From: Diadophis punctatus similis
Lineage: Eukaryota > Chordata > Lepidosauria > Squamata > Dipsadidae
Direction of reading: 5' to 3'
DNA length: 64,000 nucleotides
Assembly: GCA_023053685.1 (NCBI GenBank)
Contig: JALIGW010000002.1
Coordinates: 250,304,356-250,368,355, forward strand
The translations under genes were made by a program, and so were the position numbers. Under the pieces are notes generated by a model. It made no database searches. It was not told the DNA's origin and worked only from the letters and a program-made list of their open reading frames with translations. Positions 42,916 through 54,572 of this stretch are shown one piece after another; position 1 is the first letter of the stretch; each line of letters starts with the position of its first letter.

Positions 42916-43120
42916 TTGTTAGTATAATTTAATCTTATTTTTATTGACTATTACACCCTGTGCTTTCTCTGGGAAGTCGGGGGACGGGTGTGTGAGAGGG
43001 GGGAAGGATGGGGGGAAGGGGAGGGGGATGGGGGGAAGGGGGGAGAAAAAGAGAAAAATATTTGTACTTTGTACTAATAAAACTTTTTGAAATTTAAAAA
43101 AAAAAGATTTTCTGTCCCAG

Positions 43121-45384
43121 AATTCTCCAGCCAGCATCTCTTGGGGATTGCAGCACTTAGACTATAGTTAGAGATCGTGGCTCCTCATATAAGGAGAAAA
43201 TGAGAGAAGAGGAGGGCGTTCAAAGTTTATCTTTTCCAAACAGTTCCAGGAATTCAGTGCACCAAGCATGTCTGTTCAGATTGTGTCAAGAATGAGACAC
43301 CAAAGAATTCCAAGATCGTTTATTTCCCCAACACCATTCAAAAAGACAGGTTGCCATTTTTTTAGTAGCTCTCATTACACCCAACAAGCAGAACCAGGCC
43401 AGGTGTGTTGAAACCAAAAGGCTCTTGGCCTGAGTCTTAAGTCCAAGTGATTTCAAATTTAAACATATGCAACATTTCTATTTAAAATAGTAAAGATATA
43501 TTTAATCAATTTTCCTTTTTTCTTTCCTTGGTGCCACATTTTAGTGTATCATCTTTATCATGTGTCATCACATCAAGCCTCTGAATCTCTCACAAGGCTA
43601 TATAACAATATTAAGCAGAATTAAATGAAGCCAACCTAAGAGTCAGAGGGGATGGTCTACAGGGCGAGGTCAAAAGCCGTAAGTCCCCACTCAGACGAAC
43701 GGTCCATTTCCTCAGAATCAAAAGTTGAAGCTGTATACATAAGCTTATACATATGTATAAAGTATGTGTTTTTTGGAGGATACTAGATCTTGAAAACTGC
43801 AGCCTTGAATTTGGGGCTGGAGCAGCAGGAACAGCTGAATGAATAGATTTTTGGGGGAGGAAGAAGGCCCAGTTTTTTGGTCACCAGCCGAGAGCCTGAG
43901 AGACGCTCATTTCCGGTCCTGCTTTAGGCACAAAGCCATCTCCTTAGACCTTGGCCTGTCAGGTCCTCTCAGGCCTTGGAAAGGGGAAATCCGCTTTCAA
44001 AAAACCTTGCCAAGGAAACTGCAGGGAAATAGAAGTGCAGGATAACGCCCCAAATCTACTTTTGCAATTGAGCGAACCTTGAAGAGTGAAGCCTGACCTA
44101 CTTAGCTTCTCAAGATTAGGGAGGTGTTGTGCCATAAATATTTATGAAGTTTTTGTTTGTGTGCACAGCTGCTAAATGATTTCCATCTTCATCTTATTAA
44201 TAGAATAATGGAACATGGAACAAAAACTAGAACCATCCATTCTCCTTAGGGAGCCTAAATCTAACGAGAGGGATGAGTTGCTCTGAGCAGCCTGTAGGGC
44301 ACGAGTTTGCAGAAAGCTGATGTATAGCTTTTGCACTTTCTTAGGGGTGACTCAGTGGAGATCATACCTAACCTCTCTACATACCAATACTTTATGATTG
44401 ATTTTCTGTGGCTCCCAAGGATTCAGGACCCAGGAGGTTCAGTGAGTCAGAGGCTCAAAAGGAGCCAGCTTCATTCGTGCTGCCCAGAGATGCTTCCAAG
44501 CACCCCCATGCTAAATGCCTTGTGTGTCTGTAACTGCATACACACAAGTCTCCATTAGGTCAAAGGGAGAAAGTCACATACCCAGCAGGGCTAGAAAAGG
44601 GGGGCTTAGGAAGAGGAGATGACTGACTGTATATGGTAAGAGAAATGTTTTCAAAAGGCATTTCAAAGGGTTGGAAAAAATGTTGGTAATACAGATGTGC
44701 ATACAAAAATGTATCAAAGTTGCCCCACACTTTGATACACATTCCTTTTTTTAAATTCAAAACTTTAATCAATTATACAAGAGAAACAAAAACAAGTGAT
44801 AGAGAAGCAGGAAATGAATGGAAAAAAGAAAAATCTTATAATTGCACCTTCCGCCCTTTTCCCTGTTGTGAAATTGTCATTACACATTCTTACCGTATAT
44901 GGAAATTATCTCTGCTCAGTTGACCAGAATAAAAATTTCCTTGGAAACGGATCCTGGCCTGAAGTCCATTCCTCAGAGAAATCCAGTCCAACATTTCCCT
45001 TCCATGTTACTCATATGTGTGCAGAGGAACGGGGAGATTTTCTCAATGCACAGGTATCAAGCAGTAACCAGACCTTCATGGTTGAGTCCCACTTAAAGAC
45101 TCCTTGGGCCAGGTGGGATTCCAGGGAATGAGAGAGGACCAACAGACCATGTGTTTTAACCAAGGTCTCTTTGGAGTGGCCCTCAATGCCTGATGATTAA
45201 AAGGATTAATGATTGCAGGTTTCTTGACTGCAACACACATACTGTCATTTCCTTCTTCAAGGTGTGTTTCTCTCTTTCTCTCTCTCTCTCACACACACAC
45301 ACACCTGCAGACATCATAAACATCTCAGTGAGAGCAACCAGACTACTCCCTGGCAGTCAATAGGGAGGAAGAGAGAGAATGACC
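43121..45384 (+). other. Unit 3 flank, no gene (module A at 43790-44050)
   Basis: Colinear with 12650-12830 plus 14390-17040 of unit 1 without its inserts, and nearly identical to 59241-61495. It contains a SINE-like module A and a CT/CA microsatellite (45270-45305). Several short open stretches are not conserved as protein between copies. Confidence 0.5.
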
Positions 45385-45693
45385 TGCTGCCATGTAATCA
45401 GTGAAAACATCTTCCAAACGCCTTGGTGGAGCCTGGAAAAGAGTGTTTTTCCACCTCCTGTCGCTAGATGGTGATTAGGCAACATCTGTCTCTAAAAAGC
45501 CACCCACACTTTAGTGCCATCCGTCTTTGAACTTAAAAAAAAGAGTTTTAAACCATTGAGTACTGCATTGCTAGAAAGGATGGGAGGAGGGGAGAAACGC
45601 AGAGCAACTTCCTCTTCCGGAAGGCTCATGGGAGGAAGGTGGTGTGCAGAGCGGCTTTTCTGCTCTTCCAAGGATCGAAGCAGCAGCTGGAAG
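45385..45693 (+). promoter_or_regulatory. Promoter-like module with candidate donor (copy 3)
   Basis: TCGCTAGATGGTGATTAGG, ACTTCCTCTTCCGGAAGG (Ets-like) and GCAGCTGGAAG before GTGAGTTG at 45694. It lies about 6.6 kb upstream of the ZNF-D acceptor at 52334. Confidence 0.4.
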
Positions 45694-45869
45694 GTGAGTT
45701 GAGGGCAGGTATGAGGAGAGTCCAGGAAAAAGTAGGACCGTTTGCTTTCCTCCACGGCCTGGAAGCAGAGAAGCAACCGGGCTGAAGCATGTCAGCTGCT
45801 GCTGCAGGTTTCTCCTCTGCCCAAATTTAAGCCCATTGGTGCTGCACGCTGTGAAACTGATGGCTGCAA

Positions 45870-46945
45870 TTTTCTGCTGGTGGGAAGCTTTAAAAAGTCT
45901 CTCTTAAATTAAGGTTGATTCTTTGGGAATGGTCACATTCTGTGGTTTTGGTCACATGCCTAACCCACAGGCTAGTGGTTTCCTGTCAAAGTTTCCATGG
46001 CCTCAGAAGCCTGTGGAGGCCTGCCTCGCCATATCAATATATTTATTTATTATTTATTTATTTTGTGAGATTTATATACCGCCTCACAGTGCAAGCACTC
46101 TCTAAGCGGTTTACACCAGTAAGCAATGTATATTTATATTGCCCCCAACAATCTGGGTCCTCATTTTACCTACCTCGGAAGGATGGAAGGCTGAGTCAAC
46201 CTTGAGCCGGTGAGATTTGAACCGCTGACCTGCGGATCAGTGTCAGCTAAAGTGGCCTGCAGTACCTGCCTCTAACCGCTGCGCCACCTCGGCTCTGTAA
46301 GATATGAGCAATCATCAAACTCATCAGATTCCTGATTAACATTAGTGCAGAAAGTTTGACTGTAACCATTTTGAGATATTTTTCAGGCTTGAAATTCATG
46401 GGTTTTCTGCTGGTGGGAAGCTTTAAAAAGTCTCTCTTAAATTAAGGTTGATTCTTTGGGAATGGTCACATTCTGTGGTTTTGGTCACATGCCTAACCCA
46501 CAGGCTAGTGGTTTCCTGTCAAAGTTTCCATGGCCTCAGAAGCCTGTGGAGCCCTTTCTCGCCATCTCAATATATGAGCAATCATCAAACTTAACAGATT
46601 CCTGATTAACATTAGTGCAGAAAGTTTGACTGTAACCATTTTGAGATATTTTTCAGGCTTGAAATTCATGGGTTTTCTGCTGGTGGGAAGCTTTAAAAAG
46701 TCTCTCTTAAATTAGGGTTGATTCTTTGGGAATGGTCACATTCTGTGGTTTTGGTCACATGCCTAACCCACAGGCTAGTGGTTTCCTGTCAAAGTTTCCA
46801 TGGCCTCAGAAGCCTGTGGAGCCCTTTCTCGCCATCTCAATATATGAGCAATCATCAAACTTAACAGATTCCTGATTAACATTAGTGCAGAAAGTTTGAC
46901 TGTAACCATTTTGAGATATTTTTCAGGCTTGAAATTCATGGGTTT
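45870..46945 (+). repeat. 272-bp tandem repeat, three units, one with a SINE
   Basis: Units start with TTTTCTGCTGGTGGGAAGC at about 45870, 46402 and 46674; the first is lengthened by the SINE at 46037-46296. The repeat joins at TTTTCT. The duplicate locus has one unit only (61978-62249). Confidence 0.85.
46037..46296 (-). mobile_element. tRNA-derived squamate SINE, copy 2
   Basis: On the minus strand, AGAGCCGAGGTGGCGCAGCG starts the A-box region, GGTTCAAATCTCACCGG carries the B box, and the body GTAAACCGCTTAGAGAGTGC and an (AATAAAT)-type tail follow. Units 2 and 3 of the 272-bp repeat lack it. Confidence 0.85.
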
Positions 46946-46966
46946 TCTCTATATTATAGGTGTGTA

Positions 46967-47303
46967 TAGGGTGAGTTTGATTTAAATCGAGTTGATTTAT
47001 ATCAAGTCATAATTTTTAAAGAGCATCTGTCACCTCTGTCCCGCAGCAGCTCTGACCTGCTGTTGACTCACCGACAATCCCAATATTGCAGAACATGCAG
47101 CCTTATTGTATATAACTCAGCTCCATTTCATGCTGAATAAACTACATTATTAATGTATCTTAAATAGAAAACTATCTTTAGATAGATTTTCACTCCAAAA
47201 GCATTTTATTGAAATAAATTTGATAAAAATCAAAACAATCTAATCTAAAAATTTTTAAATCCGATTTTTTGATTTTTTTTTTAATCAATTTTTATCCACC
47301 CTG
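46967..47303. mobile_element. Short hAT-like element (CAGGGTGGATAAAAAT family), copy B
   Basis: The left end TAGGGTGAGTTTGATTTAAA and right end AATTTTTATCCACCCTG are inverted. It lies in a GT-run that gives a GGTGTGTG-like 8-bp duplication, clearer in copy C (62264-62271 and about 62623-62630). The site is empty at 36126. The ends are rich in AAATC/GATTT blocks and it has no coding. Confidence 0.7.
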
Positions 47304-47506
47304 GGGGGTGCGTATTTTTATTTTTCTCCTTATGTACATATATTTGCAAACGTATAATCTCTCCCCAGGACTTCCAGATATACAGTCATGTGAAAAAGAA
47401 AGTACACTCTCCTTGACTTCAGTCTTTTTCTAATTGGACTGTCATGAATCTTAACATTTAACATCCTAACCGAAGCCTGTAGAGTCTGAGATATAACTCT
47501 TTGTTT

Positions 47507-50500
47507 TGTTTTTTATTTTATTTTAAATACAAATAATGCAAACAGTACAAACATACATATACATCTTACAAAAAGAAAAAAGAAAAAATACAAATAATGC
47601 AGTGTACCCCAACCCCCTGAAACCATTCCCCCCTTATATTTCTTCTTCTATAGCAGATAAAAGATATACAATATATTCTAATTGTGCCCTTATCCCTTCC
47701 AAAACAACATATATTCTTGAGTAGGTTTTTTCCCTTTGCCTTCCACCAAGATTGATTTTATAAAATCCCCCCATATTTCATTATAATTGTTTGCTTTAAT
47801 CATCCCTTTTTAAAATTTAATTTCTGTTGTTAATTTATCGTTTGTTGCCATACTCCAAATTTCATTATACCATTCATTTCTTTGAATATCCCAATTTCGT
47901 CCCCAATATTTAGCCATCCCTAATCTAGCTGCCATTATCAAATTTTCTTTTTTGTTTCATTTATATCCCATTGTTCCACCAGCAACAGTAATGCAGTTCT
48001 CGGTGACCTATCTAAATTTACATTCAAAAGTGCTCTAATTTCTCTAAACACCATGTCCCATATTTTTTGTGCACTATCACAATCCCACCACATGTGTTTA
48101 TATGTTCCAACCTCTTTCTTGCACCTCCAACCAATAGTTGTATATTTACCATTTATTTGATTTAATTTACGTGGTGTTAGGTACCACCTCCGTATCACTT
48201 TATATCCATTTTCCTTAACTCTGACATATTCTTATATATTCTTCTATTCCAAATATTTTTCCAATCATTATCATTTATTTCTCCTAAATCTGATTCCCAA
48301 ATTAATTTTAAACCTTTTGCCTGCTCTTCTAATTCAGTTAATATTCTATATATTTTCCCAATTCTTCCTTTACCTATATATTCTTCAATCACCTCACATT
48401 CTTTTATAATCATTTCAAATTTTGTTGTCTATCTTTCTCGAATCTTTCTTCCACTTTTATCCATTTCTCTAATTGTATTAAAGTCAACCAATTTAATTTA
48501 ATATCTGCTAAAACGTTCTTTACTTGTGTTATATTCTTTATCTTGTTCTTCCAGTCTTCCCATTTATATACCATATTTTTGAAGTATAAGACACACCTAA
48601 AAGAGGGTGGAAATGGTGCGTCTTATACACTGAATACAACCATTTTTGGCCTCCTGAAGGGTTGCCCCCGCATCCCATTTTTGTGAAAAATGGGCCCATT
48701 TTTCACAAAAACAGGGTGCACAGAGGGTTTGGGAGGCCTGCAGAGTGCTCCTGAGGGCTGGGATGAGGCAAAAATGCCCCCATTTTTGTGAGAAATGGGC
48801 CGTATTTTGCAAAAATGGGGTCATTTTTTGCCTTCCCCAGCCTTCAGGAGTATTCTGCAGGCCTTCCAAACCCTCTGGGTGCCCCGTTTTTCGCAAAAAT
48901 GGATGAAAACTGTTTTTTGCAAAAAAAAAAAAAAAGGGGTATGCAGACGGTTTGGGAAGCCTGCAGAGTGCTCCTGGGGGCTGGGAAAAATGGGGCATTT
49001 TTTGCAAAAATGGGGCTGTTTTTGCCTTCCCCCAGCCCCCAGGAGTACTCTGCAGGCCTCCCAAACCCTCTGCGTGCCCCGTTTTTTGCAAAAACAGGTA
49101 AAAATGGGCCAATTTTTGCAAAAAATGGGGCTTGCAGAGGGTTTGGGAGGCCTGCAGTGTGCTCCTGGGATCCGGGGAGGAAAAAAACTTTTTTTTCTTA
49201 CTTACCTCTTCAAAATCTTCATGCGTCTTATACACTGGTGCGTCTTATACTCCTAAAAATACGGTGTCTGATTTTCTTTTAGTTTACTAATCCATTCTTT
49301 CAATTCAATCTTAGAGAATTTCTCCATTTCCACCACCGGTGTTAAAGAAGAAATTCCTAGCATTAGTCGGCATCTCCATTTATTCCACAATTCTATCAAA
49401 TTTTTAAAAAGGGATTTTGAATCCTCCTGACAATTTTTTAATATCCTTTTTAAACAAATATTTTTCTATAGGATTACCTATTGCCTTAATTATTTCAACA
49501 CTATATCCCTCCATATTAAATCTCTGGTTCTGCTATAATGTCTGGGACCACATTTAATTGATTAGCTACTCAATAATTTCTAACATTTGGAAGACCCCGC
49601 CCACCCTTTTTTAATGGTTCATACCACAATGCTTTACTTATTCTTGCTCTCTTACCTCCATTACAATACACCTCTTGCTTTATTTGCTTTAATACTTGAT
49701 CCGAAAATTTAATTGGGATCATCCAAAACAAAAAATAAATTTTTGATAAAACTTTCATTTTTATCATTGCAATTCTTCTGAACCATGATAATTTTACTTT
49801 CTCGTAATTATCTATTTTATCTTTTATAACTTTCTTTAGCTTTTCATAATTTATTTTCTTTAACTCTTGAATATCTTTTGGGATGTCAATACCTAAATAT
49901 TTAATAGTATCTACTATTTTTAATTTATATTTTCCTTTCAATACATCCACTTCTTCTTTACTATGATTATAGAACATCATTTCTGATTTCCCCTAGTTTA
50001 TTTATAATCCACTATATTTCCCAAATTCATTCAGATGTAAATATATCCTCTCTATGTTAACTACGGGTTTTTGAAATGTTAAAAATGTATCATCTGCAAA
50101 TAAATTTATTTTAGTTTTTTTCTGTATACCAATTCCTTCGATCAATGAATCTTCCCTAATTGCATTTGCCAAAACCTCCATCAATATTGCAAATAAAACT
50201 GTGGATAGAGGGCAATCCTGTCTCGTTCCCCGGCTTAAGGTTATTGTCTCTGTAACACCATCATTTATAGTTATACTCACTTTATTCTCTGAATATAATT
50301 GATTTATCAGTTGTCTAATTTTTTTCCCAAAACCTAACTTCTCTATTAATATCTTCAATGTAGGCCATTTCACGCAATCAAAGATGTATTAGATTAAATA
50401 CATCTAATGCTAATATACCTGCCTTCAATTTTTGATTCTTTATATAATAACCTATATTTAATACCCATCTTACTATATCTGACATTTGTCGGCCTCTTAT

Positions 50501-50790
50501 AAATCCACACTGGTCATTTATAATATAAATCTCTATAAATATATTCAATCTATTTGCCAATGTTGCTTTAAAAACCTTAGTGTCCTGATTAATAAGGACA
50601 CTATTGGTCTATATGATCCTGGGTGTGTATGATCTTTACCTGTTTTCGCTATCAGTATTATCAAAGATTGCTTCCAGGAACTTGGAATATTTTCCCCTTC
50701 CATTATATTATTACACATTATCTTCAACTTCGGCACCAATAGTCCTTTAAAATTTTTATAATATTCTACACCTAATCCATCTAACCCTGC
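47507..50790 (-). mobile_element. L1 LINE ORF2 3' part, 5'-truncated
   Basis: Minus strand. RT motifs: LIAKTGKDHTHPGSYRPI (about 50655-50600), a degraded NDQCGFIRGRQ (about 50520), GTRQDCPLS (about 50230) and the catalytic FADD (about 50095). Then IKYLGIDIPKD and SWFRRIAMIKMKVLSKI (49900-49745), and the C-terminal Cys/His domain WRCKKEVGTYKHMWWDC (48130-48080). Many stops and frameshifts. A CCGTATTTTT-type DNA element (48571-49264) is inserted. The plus-strand T-rich start near 47510 is the poly-A tail. Confidence 0.85.
48571..49264. mobile_element. DNA element with CCGTATTTTT termini, copy B (in L1)
   Basis: The ends are CCATATTTTTGAAGTATAAG and GTATAAGACGC-type repeats, closing with TCCTAAAAATACGG. 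The interior is built of direct and inverted copies of GGGTTTGGGAGGCCTGCAGA (48727, 48950, 49138 forward; about 48846 and 49040 reversed), which gives strong fold-back potential. It interrupts the L1 ORF2. Confidence 0.75.
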
Positions 50791-51003
50791 TTTCCGGCTC
50801 CGTTCTCCACCGTCACATGCAGGGCAAGAAAAGTAGTCTGTGGGACTATGGTAAAAAGACCTTCCAACTTCGCGAGATATTATTTTTCTTAATGAGAAGT
50901 TAGAAGGTCTGAACTACCAGTATTATTTTTTTACCATAGTCCAACAGACAACTTTTCTTGCCCTGCATGTGATGGTGGAGAACGGAGCTGGAAAGCAGGT
51001 TAG
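50782..51003. repeat. Long inverted repeat at the 5' break of the L1
   Basis: TGCTTTCCGGCTCCGTTCTC... (from 50782) pairs with ...GAGAACGGAGCTGGAAAGCA (to about 50998). The arms are about 90 bp with few mismatches around a centre near 50880-50900. The left arm runs out of the L1 ORF2 reading without a break. It could be a fold-back element or an inversion formed during L1 insertion. Confidence 0.75.
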
Positions 51004-51368
51004 TGAAGAGATGTGGCTGCCTTGGGAGGGTTGGGTGGGGGTGAGGGACGTCTGTGTCTGTGTGTGAGAGAGAGAGGTGGGAGTGGGGGGTTGGCATGGG
51101 TGGCCTGGCTGAAGGACTTTTGGGTAAGTCGATGCCTCAATGCCTCTTCACCAAATGTCCAAACTCAAAGCTTCTCTGAAAAATGCCCATTTCCAACTCA
51201 AGTACAGTCCAGTCTTTGGGAGAAAAGCAAGGGAGATAACTCACGTTTCATATTCTCTTAAATTCCATAATCTTTAGATGGGTGTTATACTTTTGAATCC
51301 ATTATTTGCGATGGCCCGGAGGAGACAGAAATTCAGTGTCTGTCGTCCATTCTGGCTAGCTCCGGCCC
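51004..51368. other. Unassigned sequence between L1 and Tc1
   Basis: No gene or known repeat recognised. It has a GT/GA-rich stretch (51020-51090) and otherwise unique-looking sequence. Confidence 0.3.
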
Positions 51369-51809
51369 ACTAACTGAAGCATGTAGAGTCTGGCATATAA
51401 CTCTTTCCCTTTTTTTTTAGCAATTCCTCTGGCCATTGCATCATCTGACCTTGGGGCGAATTTTCTTGGATGTCCATTCCTGGGAAGACTGGCAACCTAC
51501 TTGAATGTTTCCCACTTGTGAATAATCTTTCCCACTGTAGAATGATGGATTTTAAATTGTTTGGAAATGGCCTCTTAAAGTTTCCCAAATTGATGGGCAG
51601 CAACAGTTGCTTCTCTTAGATCATTGCTCATGTCTTTACTCTTTGGAATTGTGTTAGCATACATCTCAATCCTGGAGACCAGGAAACCCCTACAACTTCG
51701 ACTTTTATAGATGTAGTCACACTTGCTGATGATCAATTGATCAAGGGCACTTTATTAGCAGTACTTGGCTGCTACTTGGCCTCTTTATACTATGAAAGCA
51801 GTGAGAAAT

Positions 51810-52010
51810 TTCCTAATGGTGGGAACAAGTAATCCGCAGAACAACTTGCCTTCAGAAGTTGTGGTGCTCCATCACTGGAGGCTTTTCAGAAGAGACGAGA
51901 GTGCCACTTGTCTGAAATGGTATAGGCCAGGGTGTCCTGTTTGAGCTGAGGCTGAATTAGAAGACCTGCAAAGTCCCTTCCAATTGTGTTATTCTCTTCT
52001 GTTCTGTTGC
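51810..52010 (+). repeat. CR1 LINE 3' end within Tc1 copy 4
   Basis: TCCATCACTGGAGGCTTTTC to TTATTCTCTTCTGTTCTG, as in the other Tc1 copies. Confidence 0.78.
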
Positions 52011-54572
52011 AATAATATTTATGATGTCCTGATAAGTAAAACCATAGAAATGAAAGAGGGTGTACTTTCTTTTTCACTTGACTGTATTTGAAAACAACCC
52101 TTTACACTGCTAAGAATTTGTGATTGACCCAGTCAACAAGTGAATTTCATCATTGAATGGATATTCGAACTTGGATCTCGGTAGCCTTCCATGTGTCAAA
52201 CGAATCATGATTATTGTCAGAGCTTATTGGATCATTGTGGCATGTTTGCTTTTTCATTGTAACATAAACTTTTTTCTTTTTTTTCTCTCATCTTCTGCAA
52301 CCATTAAAGATACCCTTTTATTTGAATCTTACAGACAAAGAGGAGAGCAATAAGAGCACTCTGGACAACTGAGGATAACAAGCAACATTGAATAGCAAAC
52401 CAAGTCAGTCCAGAAATCAAAATATTTTCCGTTTTCTTCAGAGAGCCACACAATTCTTCACCTTCCTCAACAAATGAGAGAAAAAGGAGAGAAAATCAAG
52501 AAGAGATTTCTAGCTGGGGAAAGTAGAGGGTGAAATTCAAGCATACGTTACATGAAAAGTCAAGGGAAATTATTTTTCCATTGAGCAAACGAGGGAAATA
52601 TCTGGATGTTTGTGGGGAGGAAAATTTCAATTGGAAAGCCACACAGAGCAGTGTTACAGGCCTCGCTCTGGGAGGAAAAAATACCACTAAATCAAAGCAC
52701 CACTAAAGAAGGGATAATCCATATTTTGGACCTCCTCAGGAATATTACAACTTGCAAATCACAGCTGATTACACCTGAGAGGATCCCGACTGGAGAAAAG
52801 CCAAACAATGCTCTAAATGTGGCAAAACCTCTGATCCAAACAACTCTGTTGTGGTTCTTGGAAGGACCCACATAGGAGAGAAGCCCTACAAGTGCTCCCA
52901 ATGTGGTAAATCCTTTAGCGAGCATGGCAACGTGGACTGACAGGAAGAGGAAACCGTTTGAATGTCCTGATTGTGGGAAAAATTTTTTATATAATTCCAA
53001 CCTGGTGAGACACCAGAGGATTCACACAGGAGAGAAACTGTTTGAATGTCCTGACTGTGGGAAAAGTTTCAGTCAGAATTCTTACCTCGTTTCACACCAG
53101 AGGACTCATACAGGAGAGAGACCCTATGATTGTCCTGACTGTGGGAAAGGTTTCAGTCACAATTCAAGCCTTATTGTCCACCAAAGAACTCACACCAAGG
53201 AGAAACCATTTGAATGTCCTATTTGTGGGAAAAGTTTCACTCGTAATTCCCGCCTGGTGAGACACCAGAGGACTCACACAGGAGATAAACCCTTTGAATG
53301 TCCTGATTGTGGGAAAAGTTTCAGTCAGAATTCTCACCTGGTGAGACACCAGAGGACTCACACAGGAGAAAAACCCTTTGAATGTCCTATCTGTGGGAAA
53401 AGTTTCACTGATAATTCCAGCCTTATTGGCCACCAGAGGACTCACACAGGAGAGAAACCGTTTGAATGTCGTGATTGTGGGAATTTTTTTTTATATAATT
53501 CCAACCTGGCGAGACACCAGAGGATTCACACAGGAGAGAAACTGTTTGAATGTCCTGACTGTGGTAAAAGTTTTAGTCAGAATTCAAGCCTTATTGTCCA
53601 CCAAAGCACTCACACCAAGGAGAAACCATTTGAATGTCCTATTTGTGGGAAAAGTTTCAGTCGTAATTACAGCCTGAAAAAGTTTCCTGACTGTGGTAAA
53701 AGTTTTAGTCAGAATTCAAGCCTTATTGTCCACCAAAGCACTCACACCAAGGAGAAACCATTTGAATGTCCTATTTGTGGGAAAAGTTTCAGTCGTAATT
53801 ACAGCCTTATTGTCCACCAAAGCACTCACACCAAGGAGAAACCATTTGAATGTCCTATTTGTGGGAAAAGTTTCAGTCGTAATTACAGCCTGGTGGAACA
53901 CCAGAGGACTCACACAGGAGAGAAACCCTTTGAGTGTCCTGATTGTGGTAAAAGTTTCAGTCACATTTCCAGCCTGGTGAAACACAAGAGGACTCACACA
54001 GGAGAGAAACCCTTTGAATGTCTTGACTGTGGGAAAAGTTTCAGTTACAATTCCAGCCTTATTGGCCACCAGAGGATTCACACAGGAGACAAACCCTTTC
54101 AATGTCCTATTTGTGGGAAAAGTTTTAGTCATAATTACAGCCTGGTGGAACACCAGAGGACTCACACAGGAGAAAAACCCTTTGAATGTCCTATCTGTGG
54201 GAAAAGTTTCAGTCACAATTCCAGCCTTATTGTCCACCAGGGGATTCACACAGGAGAGAAACCCTTTCAATGTTCTGATTGTGGTAAAAGTTTCAGTCAG
54301 AATTCCCACCTCATTGCCCACCAGAGGATTCACACAGGAGAGAAACCCTTTCAATGTTCTGATTGTGGTAAAAGGTTCAGCGAAAATTCCAACCTGGTGA
54401 AACACAAGAGGACTCACACAGGAGAGAAACCCTTTAAATGTCCTGTTTGTGGGGAAAGTTTCAGTCAGAAATCCAACCTCATTGGCCAACAGAGGATTCA
54501 CACAGGATAGAAACCCTTTCATTGTTCTGATTGTGGTAAAACTTTCAGTAAGAATTCCAACCTGATGACACA

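Larger units (their letters stand above)
40330..43104 (+). mobile_element. ORF1-only L1 retrotransposon (HAL1-like layout), copy B
   Basis: The element has a GC-richer 5' region with CpGs (40330-40640), a 5' UTR, a single ORF1 (41112-42182), a 0.9-kb AT-rich 3' UTR with an internal duplication, a G-rich tract (42980-43045), a poly-A signal AATAAA near 43076 and a terminal A-run. There is no ORF2 and no space for one. A 16-bp target duplication AGATTTTC(A/T)GTCCCAG lies at 40314-40329 and 43105-43120, and the empty site at 12630-12650 confirms the limits. It would need L1 enzymes in trans. Confidence 0.8.
47383..52084 (-). mobile_element. Tc1-like transposon copy 4, split by L1
   Basis: The left terminus CAGTCATGTGAAAAAGAAAG follows TA at 47381-47382, and the right terminus TTTCTTTTTCACTTGACTG ends at 52084. 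The 3' part of the transposase is deleted just inside the left terminus (47420). The L1 relic and its neighbours (about 47507-51368) divide it. TAACCGAAGCCTGTAGAGTC (47466) and TAACTGAAGCATGTAGAGTC (51371) occur on both sides. The N-terminal transposase region and the CR1 end (51810-52010) follow. Confidence 0.75.

Noticed and set aside
45513..45780. Short minus-strand frames over the promoter-like modules
   Set aside because: They are not conserved in length or frame between the five copies; the conserved features are the donor site and upstream motifs.
48597..49282. Open frames of 150-212 codons at 48597-49282 rich in Phe, Gln and Lys
   Set aside because: They come from GC-skewed direct and inverted repeats inside a DNA element, on both strands, with no domain.
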